Part shown: positions 1 to 11,478 of the stretch, piece by piece
How the letters are laid out: the number at the start of each line of letters is the position of its first letter
Position numbering within the stretch: position 1 is the first letter of the stretch
Assembly: GCA_001179505.1 (NCBI GenBank)
Contig: CDMY01000897.1
Location: 62,001 to 126,000, forward strand
DNA from: Vitrella brassicaformis
Taxonomy: Eukaryota; Sar; Vitrellaceae
Reading direction: 5' to 3'
DNA length: 64,000 nucleotides
Position numbers and translations under genes: made by a program
Notes under the pieces: model-generated
The model's input: only the letters and a program-made list of their open reading frames with translations
The model's database searches: none
What the model was told of the DNA's origin: nothing

Positions 1-2
1 TG

Positions 3-991
3 GCGCTTGCACAACCGCTCTCGAGGAAGAGATCTGGGAAGATGGATGCGCAGTTCCTCTCTGCCAATTCGAAGCAGACGCCCTTCCATCCCGCCCACTC
101 CAACAAGGATGACCAGAGGTCCACCTACTTCGGCAGGCACTCGCCCTCGCGTACGTGAGATCCAGAGGAACGCACGCGTACCTGCAGCCCCCCCACTCAT
201 TCACAGATCCGTCATCTGGGATGTTTCTTGCTTGCAGCTGGTGAGCGGCGTGCTGGCGGCTTCACATCCCCCCGCCGCGACCGTCGCTCTGTGAGGGATC
301 TGCCCGCGGAACTGTCGGAGTTCCAGCTTCCTAAGGGTGCTGATCGGGGCGCACAAACGATAGGAGGCTGGCAAGAGGGTATGCATGTGTTGTTGCCTGT
401 ACTCCTTTCAGGCGCGTCGTGGCTGGAATGGACTTCGACGAAGGCTCCCCGGGAAGGCCTCACCAACGTCGCGGTGAGGAAGACACACACAGGAATGGCG
501 TCAGTCAGTACTGTGCTGAGACGGCACTCGTGTGGGTGACGTATAGGTCAAGATCGAAGGCGTCAGGGGCGAGATCACCAAGGCAGAGCTGCACGAGGCA
601 ATCAGTAAGGGCATCTATGCAGCCCCACAGAGCAGACGGCTTGCAGCAGACACCATCACGTCACTGTGGGGTGTGTGTGTCACAGAGGAGCTGATCACGC
701 ACAGCGGTTTCCAGAAGATGTACTGTGCCGTTGACCCCACGCCCACGCAGTCGACCCTGCAGATCTATGTCACATTCACACTCGACGATGCCGGGTCAGT
801 CAACAGCATTACAAAACACAGGCGACAAGGCACGTTCCCGTTCTGGCTTGTTGTCCTTCAGAGTTCGCCGCGCCGAGCGTGTCAAGACTCGCACCGACGG
901 TGTGGATCAGGCCATTCTGGTGCCCAACGCATGGAAGGGCCGACTGGTCGCCTCAATGGGCACTCTCATCGTCCCCGACCAGCACAACTGA
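3..991 (+). CDS. Unidentified protein, 3' part of gene (5' end outside window)
   Basis: Five exons can be chained: 3-150, 238-378, 412-473, 547-794 and 862-991. They total 729 nt, an exact multiple of three ending in TGA, which supports the splicing. The visible 242 residues start with a basic, proline/serine-rich low-complexity part (KQTPFHPAHS, RRDRRSVRDLPAEL) and end in an ordered region (VKIEGVRGEITKAELHEA, STLQIYVTFTLDDAG, AWKGRLVASMGTLIVPDQHN). I do not recognise the family. The intron 379-411 would be only 33 nt. The N-terminus lies before base 1. It is convergent with the next gene, on the minus strand. Confidence 0.6.
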
Positions 992-2482
992 GCGAGGCGT
1001 ATTGTCTTGTCCTTTTGGCCTTCGCATTTCATTCTGTGTGCGTCACTCACGAGCTCGCTGCCTGCCTTGTCATATTGCGCCTGCCCGGTACTGGTCAGCT
1101 GCTCACTCAGCACAGTGTGGCAGCTGACAAGTGCGGGGCGGGGGTGGGATGACAAGGCGGACAGCGAGACCCGATCCCATGTCATATGTCCACCATCCAT
1201 GCGACTGGGCACTCGTCGGTACGTTTCCCATGGGTGACACGAACAGACAGACAAGGAACAGACAGACAGACAGGCGACACCAACAAGATGGTTGTGAGAG
1301 CAAACCTGTGGTATGCAGCGTATGGCGTACGTCGTACATGTGGGTCTATGGTATCTGTCGGTGTATGGTGTATAATAATGTATCAGAGAGGGGCAGGCAG
1401 CCTTTTTTGCTGTCTGTCCATATGAGCCCTGTGGTGTGGTGCTATATGTGGGTGTTTGTATGATACGCAGTGTGGCACATGTGGTGTGGATCCGATCCGG
1501 ATGCTATGCGATGCGATGCGGCAGGCCGCTTTTTCGGTCTGCTGCATCTGTCTGTGTGTCTCGTGAGTCTATCTCGTGAGTCTATCGCGGTGGTGGTTTG
1601 TGTATGCTGGCTGCATGTGGGTGTGGCGTGGGGTTGAACTGACACACACAGACTGACTGGTGGTGTGGTGGTTCGTTTCACTTGAGAAAAGATGTGTCCG
1701 CGCGTCCGTTCGTCTGTCAAATCTGTCACGATGATGTAATGTGTACGATCCCCCCCATCCCTCCCTCTCTCTCTCTCTCTCTCCCGTCCCTTGCTACGTG
1801 ACAAAACACCTCTTATCGGTCATGTCAGCGCACCCCCCCACCCCCCATACAGGCGTCACGTCAACACATCCAAGGCAGCCAGCCGCGCATGCACACAAGC
1901 AGTCTACCGAAGGGTCCTCCTTCCATCCATCCGCCTCTCTATCAGTCCGTTGGTTGGTTCGTTCGTTGTCTACATAGAAGCATAAAACACCAGCCCGCGA
2001 GAATGGGTGTCTGGACGTTCCCTAGGCTAGCCGATCGGTCTGTCGGTCACACAGTGGCTGGCGTCTGTGTGTGTGTGGTGTAAGGGGAGTGGGTGGAAGA
2101 AAAGCTATGCACATAGTCCGTCTGTCTGTCCATCTGTCTGTCCATCTGTAGGTATCAGTGAGAGAGTAGTGAGTAGTGAGTCGAGAGCGGGGTGGGGTGG
2201 GGTGTGGTGTGATGTCATGTGGTGGGCAGATGCAAATGCATGCACGTACATGTGTGTGTGTGGATCAATCAACAACTAAACGCATGCATGGCAATCCATG
2301 GCAAGGCAAGGCAAGGCAAGTAGACGATGAGGCGGGCAGAGAGAGAGAGCCGGTTCAAAAGGAAGATGCTGCACACGGCCACACACGCACACACACAGAG
2401 CAGGGGAGGTCGGCGATAATCATACTCTGTGTTAGAGAGCCCACCTGTGTGTGTGTGTAGCGATGGGTGGGTGTTGGTGTAT
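992..2482. other. Convergent intergenic region, no gene seen
   Basis: This spacer lies between two genes that end toward each other, so it should hold two 3' UTRs. It is filled with simple repeats: ACAGACAG at about 1244-1275, CTCTCT at about 1764-1785, CTGTCTGTCCATCTGT at about 2120-2150, and TG and CA runs. Reading frames here are repeat-driven and show no domain or splice-consistent continuation. Confidence 0.6.
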
Positions 2483-5400
2483 TTACGCGGCTTCTTCGCC
2501 GTCATTCTCGCCATTGTCAACTGAACAACAACAACAAGACACCACACCGTCATGCCATCAACACCACACATGCCACATCAGCCAGCCAGCCATGACACGT
2601 CACGTCAATAGGCGTACCGTGCTGCTGCTGCTGGTCGTGTGGCTGGTATGGTGGCTCGAGCGCGTCGTCGCCTCCCTCCTCCTCCCCGTCATCCTCATCA
2701 TCCTCATCGTCTTCGTCGTCGTCATCCATCACCTGACCTAACATCTCCTGCTCAGACACACACACACACACACACAGTATGTCTCTGTCTCTGTCTCTCT
2801 CTCTGTGTGTCTGTGTGTGTGACCGACCCTTCTGAACGCGGCCCCTGCGGCAGAGCGCTGCATTGGGCGGCCGTCAGCCTCCAAGCCCTCCTCTTGGCCC
2901 TCGCCCTCCTCTGACACGACGGACGCACCCACAGTGAATTGGTCAGTCACATCACATGAATGGCGGTCAGGTCACCTACCAACGTATTCCTCCTCGCCCT
3001 CGTATTCGTCGTCCTCCTCGTCGTCATAGTCGCCCTCCTCTTCTTGCTCCTCCTGGTCGCCAGCCTGACGGCCCGCCATGCCCTCCTCGCCGTACTCCTC
3101 GCCCTCGTATTCCTCCTCGCCCTCATACTCCTCCTCACCCTCATACTCCTCCTCACCAACAACCGCGGCATACTGTGCACACACAGCCACGACAGCCACA
3201 CGAATCATTTGCATGTCTGTCGGTCTCTCTGTCTGTCTGTCTGCCGGTCGAGTACCTGAGCGCCGCCGTTGCCACCGAGGTCGGGAGGAGCAGCAAAGCC
3301 TGCAGGGACAACGAGCACACACACGCCGCCATTGATAGAGGCCGAAGCTTGCACCATCCATCTTGATATCACGCACGCACCTGGCGCCTCCTGGGGCCCG
3401 GCAGCTAGTGTGTCCTCCTCTTCTTCTTCCTCCTCCTCTTCGCCCTTTTCCTCCTCGTCAAAACGGCCCGCATCCTCGCCGGCGCCAAGCCGCTGACGAA
3501 TGACACACAACACAACACATTATACACACACACACACGTGACATCTGTATGTACCGTTGATCTCTCGATAGTGTCCTCACATACGTGAGCGATAGCATCG
3601 TCACGGTACTCTCCTTGTTCGTCCTCCCCCTCGCCCTCGTATCCCTCCTCCCCCTCCTCCTCTGCCGCCTCATCGCCCGCTGGTCCCTCGAGCTCCTCTT
3701 CATGCTGAAGCAGCTGCTGTGCCTGCGCCTCGATCTCCTCCTGCAGGCCAGCATAATCCTCCTCCTGGCCGAGTCGAGTACCACGGCAACACATACAAAC
3801 GTCCAAGGCAATGACACACACGTGTGAAGCCAGCCAGCATGTGCCAGCATGTGGGCGCGACTGACCTGGTCCGCTGGATGTTCGGCAGGTAGGAGGCCGT
3901 ACTGCACGCCGCCTGCGGCAGCTGCTGCAGCTCCGCCCTCCTCCTGCTCTTCCTCCTGAGTGTATTGTTCTTCCTCCTCCTGTGGTGGCTGAATCAGGCG
4001 GGGCGGGCCCTCCTGGATGTCAGGCACGCCACCCACATCCTACAACCACACACAACACAGAGAGACCACAGATGAGCTGCTGGCTGGAGCGAGAGCGTGT
4101 TTCTCCTTTTGGCTGGCTGGCAAGTCAGTCACCTGGATGAACCGCAGCTGGTCGGGCTGTTGGGCTCCGTTGAGTGCCCGCTCCATATCGTGAATCTCGC
4201 CGTTGCCGCGGGCCTCCTCTGCCACCTGCTGGGGCGCCTCTCGCTGCTGCTGCTGCGGAGGGTGCTCGGGCAGGACCACGGGCGGCAGCAGATCCTCCTC
4301 CTCCTCATGAGCAACGTCAGGCTGCAGGCACCATGACATGCATGTCATGAGAAATGTAAGTGTGTATGGTTACAGTACACGTGTGTCTTCTGTCTGACCT
4401 GGACGAGAGTTGGTGCTTGTTGGAGGAACGTCTGCGGCTGTTCCGGCGCGACCGATGCGCCATTCCGCTGCTGCGAGAGGTCGCGGCTGACGGGCAGGCC
4501 GGGCAGCACGACGGGCGGCAACAAGTCTTCCGAATCAGGCATTAGGTCACGACTCACAAGATGCGGCGGGGGGTACTGCACACCACCCCCTCCCACACTC
4601 CCCCTCTGGCTACTGGCAGGCCCCTCCCCCTCCCCCTCCCCCGCTTCCATGTCTGACAGCTGCTGCAGGCTGGGCGGCGGTGGCTGGCCAGCCCCCTGCT
4701 GTCCATCCGGCTGCTGGGCGGTCGGATGGTACAGGTGCTCCTCTCCGCCGATGCGCACATCCACGCCTCCCTCGGTGTCCAAATCAACGTGCACGGGCGC
4801 CGCCAGGTGTCGCGGCGCGTCGATCTCGATGTGTCGGTCCTCGCCCGCCTCGCGGCACGTCAGATGCAGGTTGGGGTGGGACTCGGGGTGCAGGGCGCCC
4901 GATGGCAGGGATGGCGACGCGACAGAGGGAGGTGAGTACACGTGTGGCGGCGGCGGGGCAGCCGTGGTGGCCAGGGGAACGTACATGGCTGGCGAAGGCA
5001 CCGACGGGGCTGCACGGGAGGAGGAGATGTCACTCGGGGGTGCGGGCGGGGGCGATGCGAAGCCCGGCATGCCCGCTGCATGCACATAGGCAGCTGGCGG
5101 TGCGGGTGGTGCGAATGCGAATGCAGGTGCGGGTGCGCCGGGGGGGAATCCTCCATACATCTGGGGTGCTGGCGGGGTCGGTGAGGGGAAGAGCATGGCC
5201 GCCGGTCCGTAGCCCCCTCCGTTGAGCGACGAAGCCCTCGGCAGCGGGGCGCTCGCCTCCGATGACGTCCGGCCACCGAGACGGGCATCCACACTGCGAC
5301 GACCGACGACGCTCTGTGTGGCGCTGCCCGAGGCACGACGACCGAACGACTTGAGGCCCTCCAGGAGCTCACGGGGGACGCTGAGCAGCTGGCTCTTGAA

Positions 5401-6456
5401 GAAGCCCTCAAGAAGTGCCTTCCGGTCACCGTTGCCGGTGGTGGGTGCTGGTGGCTGTGTCTGTGCCTGGCCGGCGGCAGCAGCAGCAGCAGCAGCTGGC
5501 ATGAGGGGTGGAATGGTCGCGGCAACCTCCTGCTGCTGCAGCTGCGGTGCGGGTGGTGGTGGTGGTTGGATGACGCCGGCCTCCCTGGGCACCTCACGCG
5601 GCGACACCGGGGGCAGAACGACCGGCCTGACACACGAGAGAGACACAAAGGGCAGAGAGACGGACGGCTCACGGGACGGTGGTCTGATGAGTGTGCGTGT
5701 GTGTGTGTCTGACTCACTCGAAGTCTTCGATTTCTTGCTGTGGGATAGGAACTTGTTTGGGCAGCTCCTGTCGGGGCTGCTCCACCTGCACCTGAGCCGA
5801 CAGGGGCTGCTCCTCCATGCGGTACGATGGCGGGGCCGGCGCAGCAGCTCCAACAGCGAACTCCTTGCCCTCCTGGATGATGATCTGCTCCTGCTGCTGT
5901 GCCTCAGGCTCATGGACGCCAATCCTGATTGAGTGAGCAACGGACAAGGCACACACACACACACACACACATGCAGACATGGGTGCGTGTCTGCCGTGTC
6001 TGTTGCATGTGTGTGTGTGGTAGGGGTGGGGGACACTTACTTTTGTATCTGTTCAGTCGCTTCGCCCATGGCTTTGGCGATGGACGCCATCCCCAGCTCA
6101 TAGTTCTCAGGGATCTCCACCAACGATGCAGCTGCCGCCGCGGCACCGACCACCGCGGCTTCCTGCCCGCCCTCACGAGGGGCGCGGTAGGTCTGCACTG
6201 ATGCCGCCGGTCGGAGGCCGAATGGTGCCCCTGGGGAGGGGAGGTACGGCGGCTTCTGAGTGTCTCGCTCGTAGTACAGCTGGCCTTCGTGTGTGGGCTG
6301 CTGCGAGATGGTGTGAGGGGGCATGCGGCCTGGCATCTGCAGCGCGGAGACGGCACTCCCACGGCCTGACACGAACCCACGACCGCCTGCACACACACAC
6401 ACGTGACAGCCATGAGAGCATGACAAGAGATGAGGGATGACCTCCGCCATGCCGTG

Positions 6457-6487
<31 letters not shown>

Positions 6488-9002
6488 AGGTCTCGTACCG
6501 TCCTCCTCCCACACGAGTTTCGCGCCGTTGCCCTGGTCGCCCTCCTCCGCCTCCATGGACACCACCACCGGGCCAGGTGACCGGCCGGCGCGCCACAAAC
6601 GGCGCTCACCCGACGGCTCCAGCTCGTCCTGCTCGTCCAGCGACACAAATGAACGGGCGCGGGGACCCTTGGCAGCAGGCGGGGGATAGCGGCCATACTG
6701 CGGTGACTCGGTGGTACGGCTCCGACGGGCCACGCCGGAGATGGTCTGAACGGGGCGAGTGGCGTCCTCGAGCTCCACACGAGGGGCGGTGGGGGCCGAG
6801 ATGGCGGCGCCTGCACGAAGGCCAGCGCGTTTCTGTCGGTCGGCCTCGGTCTGGATGGACGATCCGTCTGGCTCGGGTGTGGACTGGATGCTGCTGCGGT
6901 AGTCCTCTATAGGTCGCTCCACCTTCCTCCCCATGCCGATGCCGATGTCGGGCCGCTCCGCAACGAACGCATCCGCCCCAACCACGGGCCCCTCCACCCG
7001 CTCCAGCTGACGGTAGTGCCGTGGCTCCTCCGTCACCTGCCCGGCGACCACCCTCGCCCCCTCAACCTCCGCCGGCACGCCACGCAGGTCCATGGTGCCC
7101 CTGCGATGGACAGCGTCGCCCTCACCGAGCTGCTGCTGCTGCTGCTGGAGTGGGAGGGCCACCGATCGTGTGGCGGCGGGCATGGCGAAGTCTGGGTCGG
7201 TGACCTGCTTCTGGCGCGACGCACGGTGGAAGAGGGGAGTCTGTGCGCCGGAGGGGGGCTCGGTGGTGCTGGGCTTGCCCTTCTCGCGGGGGCCGAACCA
7301 ACTCTCGTACAGGGCGGCGCCGAACCACATGGCGCCTGCCGGTGGGGCAGGGGGCGAGACGGTCTCCTCCGGCTGCTGCTCGGGTTTCTGCTCTTCGTCT
7401 GTCGGTATCTGTCTCTCGCCCTCCCCCTCAGCTGGTGGCAGCAGGGGCGGCGCCTCCTGCTCGAATGCGGCCACCTCGACCTCCACCTCACTCGTGACTA
7501 CGGCGGCCTCTCGGGCGGCCTCCTCCTCGTGTTTGGTGGGCTCCACCAGCTCCTCTAGGGCCTGTTCAATGACCCCCTGCACTTGCATCTCGATCTGCTC
7601 CTCACTCGGCAACTCCACGCCGCCCTCCCCCTCGGCTGTGGCCTTCTTGACATCCTCGGCCTCGGTCGCAGCACCCTCCTGTGAGAGAAAATGACCCCAG
7701 ATGGGAGGCACACATACATACGTGGTCTGTTTGTCTGTTTGTGTGTTGAGGCGTGCTGTAGTCTTACCTGAGGCGCTTCTTCAGTGGCGGGTTGTTCGAT
7801 CTTGGTCTCCTCCAGTGGCACAGCTGCTGCAGCTGCAGCAGCCGCAGCCGCAGCAGCAGGTGCCGCCTCGAGGTCGCCCACGTCCACGTGGGGCTTCTCC
7901 GTCTCGGGTGCCTCTTGCTTCTTGCCGCGCGCGAACAGCAGCGAGAGGGACCGCGCGAAGGACCCCACACGCTTGCTGATGGGCTCACCCTTGACGGCCT
8001 TGGCCCTGGCTGTGTCGAGAGCGCTAGGCGGCTCCAGCCGTGGGGACGCCTGGGTGGACTCGACGCCGCCCGTGACGGACCCTTGGGTGAGGAGCGTGCC
8101 GGTCTTGCCGAGCTGAGGGACGTCCCCCGCGGCAGTGCTGATCTGGGAGGGTCCGCGAGCGACACGTGCGGCGCCGAACTGAGCCTCCTTGGTGAGAGGT
8201 GGTTCCGTGGGTGTGAGGCCCCGCTCGGTGGAGGCCATGTCGTCGGGGTAGAGGTTGTCGAAGGTGGCGCCGCGGGTGTCGCCCTTGGCGCCGATGATGG
8301 GCTTCCGCTGCTCACCAGCAGACAGACCGAACAACTGCACACACCCATCATGGTCACACACACACACAGAGAAAGGAACATTTGTGCGATGTAGGTGTGC
8401 ATTGCCCGCCTCCCTCCCTCCCTCCCTCCGTGGCTCACCGCGAAGAATTTCTTGAGGTGTTGTCGTGCGGTGACGGTGGACTTGAGAGTGGGTCCGAAGA
8501 ATCCCAGGCAGGTGCCGTAGATGAGCCAGAACCCCGCGAGGGCCAGCTGTCCGATGGCCATGCCCACCGAGAACGTGTCGGGGAGCATGCCGAGGACCAT
8601 GTAGACGGTGAAGAGGCCGATGAGCACGAGTAGGCCGATGTCGAGGCTCCAGAGGTCGGACCGGTGCCGCCTCAGCCAGGTGTGGATGCCCCATACTGCC
8701 ACCACCACGGACCACACCGCCAGCAATGTGTTGAAAAAGAAGAAAGAGACCACGCCAAACACGGTCTGCGCGAAGGCGAACACGGTGAACACCGTCCACC
8801 AAGGGAACGCTGCGGGACGGACGGACGGACGGACCACACACAACAAAGGGAAGGGAAAAGGCGGAAAAGACATGACTTGACGCAAGGAAATGCATCGCAC
8901 GGATCCCATCTATACTGTGTGTGCGCGGTGTGGCCCTCGTCGCTCACCGCTCGAGCACCTGAGGCACTCCATGTCTAGCAGTTCAAGGAACGTCACGGCC
9001 AT
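2483..9002 (-). CDS. 1708-residue four-helix membrane protein with giant low-complexity tail
   Basis: I place 16 exons: 9002-8948, 8809-8439, 8334-7768, 7678-6499, 6386-6041, 5924-5718, 5626-4399, 4321-4133, 4039-3866, 3764-3555, 3492-3381, 3299-3256, 3172-2980, 2910-2828, 2747-2618 and 2520-2483. The sum is 5127 nt, exactly 1709 codons including TAA. The start is ATG at 9002 (MAVTFLELLDMECLRCSS). Exon 2 encodes about four hydrophobic helices (FPWWTVFTVFAFAQ, LLAVWSVVVAVWGI, IGLLVLIGLFTVYMVLG, LALAGFWLIYGTCLGFF). The remaining ~1550 residues are disordered: Ala and Gln runs, Pro-rich stretches, a repeated EDLLPPVVLP motif (exons 7 and 8) and a strongly acidic end with EEEYEG repeats. The helical bundle suggests a membrane anchor with a cytoplasmic scaffold tail. 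No family is recognised. A piece of exon 4 is duplicated near 24.8 kb. Confidence 0.75.
4560..5626 (-). other. Pro/Ala-rich low-complexity coding segment (exon 7)
   Basis: This is the largest exon of the four-helix protein. It encodes an Ala run (about 5480-5500), long Pro/Ala/Gly tracts and a FFKSQLLSVPRELLEGLKSF segment that looks more ordered and amphipathic than its surroundings, so it may be a short interaction helix. It reads open in more than one frame because of codon bias, but only the minus frame splices in phase on both sides. Confidence 0.5.
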
Positions 9003-9702
9003 CACTCTGCGGGCCCTGGGCAGCGCTACTCATGGTTGTGGCGGTAGTCTCAAGGATGGGTGGGTGAAGGGCTCCTCTCTTGCTCTCAGGGGGCTGGATG
9101 CATGCGCTGCACGGGCCGGGCAGGGAACGGCTCAGAGAAAGCGGTAAGACGGTCGCCGGGACGGGAGGTGCGACGCGACGGAGGATTCGTCCGTAGGTGG
9201 ACGAGTGGCCGCAGTATTCCGTCCCTTCGCCAAGAAATGCGATGAAAGGGGAAAGAAAACGCGCCCTCTCTCCGCAAAATGCGAGCTTGTGTGCGAGCTC
9301 ACCTCTCTCGCGCCTTGCCTTTCCCCTTCCTCCCCCCGTCCAGCCCTTGGGGAACTCTGCTATCCCTCTCACGCTTCTTTCAACAGTTGTCTGCCTGACT
9401 TTCTCTGCAGCACCGCGGGACGGACCCAGGCAGGAGACAGTCGGTACGGCAGCGTTGCGGGTGATCTAGCTGTCAGATCAGCCAGCTGCTTCGCTAGCAC
9501 TCTGCCTGTCGCCCTGATCTGTCGGAGACGACCCTGCGCTCGATGGCCTGCACCTGACTCAGCGCCTGAGCGTGGCTGTTTGCACCAGCAGCGGCATCGG
9601 CAGTGGACGCAGGGTGAGTGTTGCCGGCCTGGTGCGTCGCTTGTGGGGTCGGCGGATCTTTGTCTCCTGCTGCCGTGGCGTGGTGTGGCGGGTGTGCACC
9701 AC
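9003..9702. promoter_or_regulatory. Divergent promoter region between membrane-protein and RRM/KH genes
   Basis: About 700 bp separate the start codons of two divergent genes, so both promoters and 5' leaders must lie here. It is less microsatellite-rich than other spacers. A 5' exon of the right-hand gene may end near 9604 (GTGAGTG donor) after a short open stretch. No TATA box or named element is evident. Confidence 0.4.
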
Positions 9703-11432
9703 ATGGCCGAGGTGATGACGAGCAGGCCACATGACGCAGCTGCCGCGCTCTCGCAGACAGGTAGGTACCGACACACGACGTGAGCAGCACACCAGGCAGT
9801 GAGGCACGCACTGATGGCACTCACTGCAAGTGGGGATGCCAGCTGGAGATTGGGGTGTCTCTGCGCTGCGTGTTTGTCTCGCTCTCTCAGATGCATCGCT
9901 GAAGGAGTCTTCTCAGACGATAGAGGTAAGTGGGTGGAAAGACGAAGAGAACACCGGGCCGACGTCGTCATCTCAACCGTCTCTCTCTCTGTCCTTCCTG
10001 TCGGTAATGTCGTCTCTTCTCTGACTGACCCGACTCCAGGGTGTGTTGGAGCAGCTCCATGGCTTTAACATCAACCCCTCCGAGCTGACCAAAGACGTAT
10101 ATAACCTCTTCCAGTCTCACACATCGCAGGTCAGCCAGTCGGTCGGCCAGTGAGCCAGTGCGGTCAAAGGCCCGAACACCAACACCACCACAGGGAGGGA
10201 CACGCCTGTGTGTCGTTGCTCGTCAGGTATCCTCGAGCGGCACTCCAGTCCAGGAGAGTGCCAAGCCCGATCAGATGCCCAGCTTATCGACCCCTCCCTC
10301 CGCCACACGGCCGCCCACGGCCGCAGCAACTTCACCCACACCCACACCCACAGGCGCCGAGCGCGGACCCACCGAGCCCCCAACAGACACCGAGCAACAC
10401 CAGCAGCCGTCCGCCGTTGAGCAGAGGGGCGGCCGGCCGTCTCAGAGCTCCCCCGCCGGCATGACGACCTCCCCCTGCACCCCGGAGAAGCCGGGCAGCA
10501 GCAGTGGCGACGGGATGGACGCTGCCGTGGCGGCTGCTGAAGTGGGTGAGGAGGACTCGGGCGACTCAGACGGCAACCTCGCCGTGCCGCCGACATCGAT
10601 GCGTGGCGGCATGGGTGAGGGCGGTGCTGCGAGTGGTGGTGGTATGGGTACGGGTATGGGTATGGCTGTGCCCGATGCCCCACCGCCCGACACGCCCTCG
10701 GTCACTGTGTCGGTGGAGGGCATCGGCTTCCAGTACCAACTCACAGAAGAGGATTTGGGCAAGGTGAGCGGAGCGGGCGGGACAGCGAACACTTCGCCGG
10801 AGGCCGTGTGCACTACACGTGTGTTGGCGTGTTTGTGTCTTCAGGTGTTTTCACGGTATGGCCGTGTGGCGTCAGTGCACGTCCCGCCCGACGGGACGTT
10901 TGCCGTTGTGACGTACGAGGACTTCGACGACGCCCGGAAGGCACTGAACGACCTCAACGGCAAGGTAAGTAAGGTGGGCGACCACTGAACCCACTGGCCT
11001 GACACTCACATCACACTCTCTCCCGTATGTGTGTGTGAGCAGTTGTTGACGGGGGTCCAGGGTTGTCTGCGTGTGGGCTGGTACCGCGGTCAGCAGCTCA
11101 ACATCACCCCCACGTCGAGCGCCTCGTCCCAGGCGCGGGCCACAGGCGGCCTCTCCACCAGCCCTAGCGCACACGCGGCCGCTCACACAGGCAGCTGGAC
11201 CACTCCCGTGAGTCCACTGCACTGACTGATGGGTGGAGAGGGCGTCGTATTGGATTGATCTCTCTGTTGTGTGTGTGTGTGTGTGCAGGCGAACGTCGGT
11301 GTGAGTATGGGCGAGCCGTCTCGGGGGTCGTTTTCGTCGTCGCCGGCGTTCGAGACGCAGCTGCCGGCCTCGTACAACACCAGCACACACATGCTGCCGC
11401 AGTCACCTCCCAACAACATGACTGTGCGCAGC

Positions 11433-11478
<46 letters not shown>

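Noticed and set aside
3001-3180. Plus-strand hydrophobic frames (Leu/Val-rich) that resemble membrane proteins
   Set aside because: They are the complement of acidic GAG/GAA repeats in the minus-strand gene, which splices in phase on both sides.
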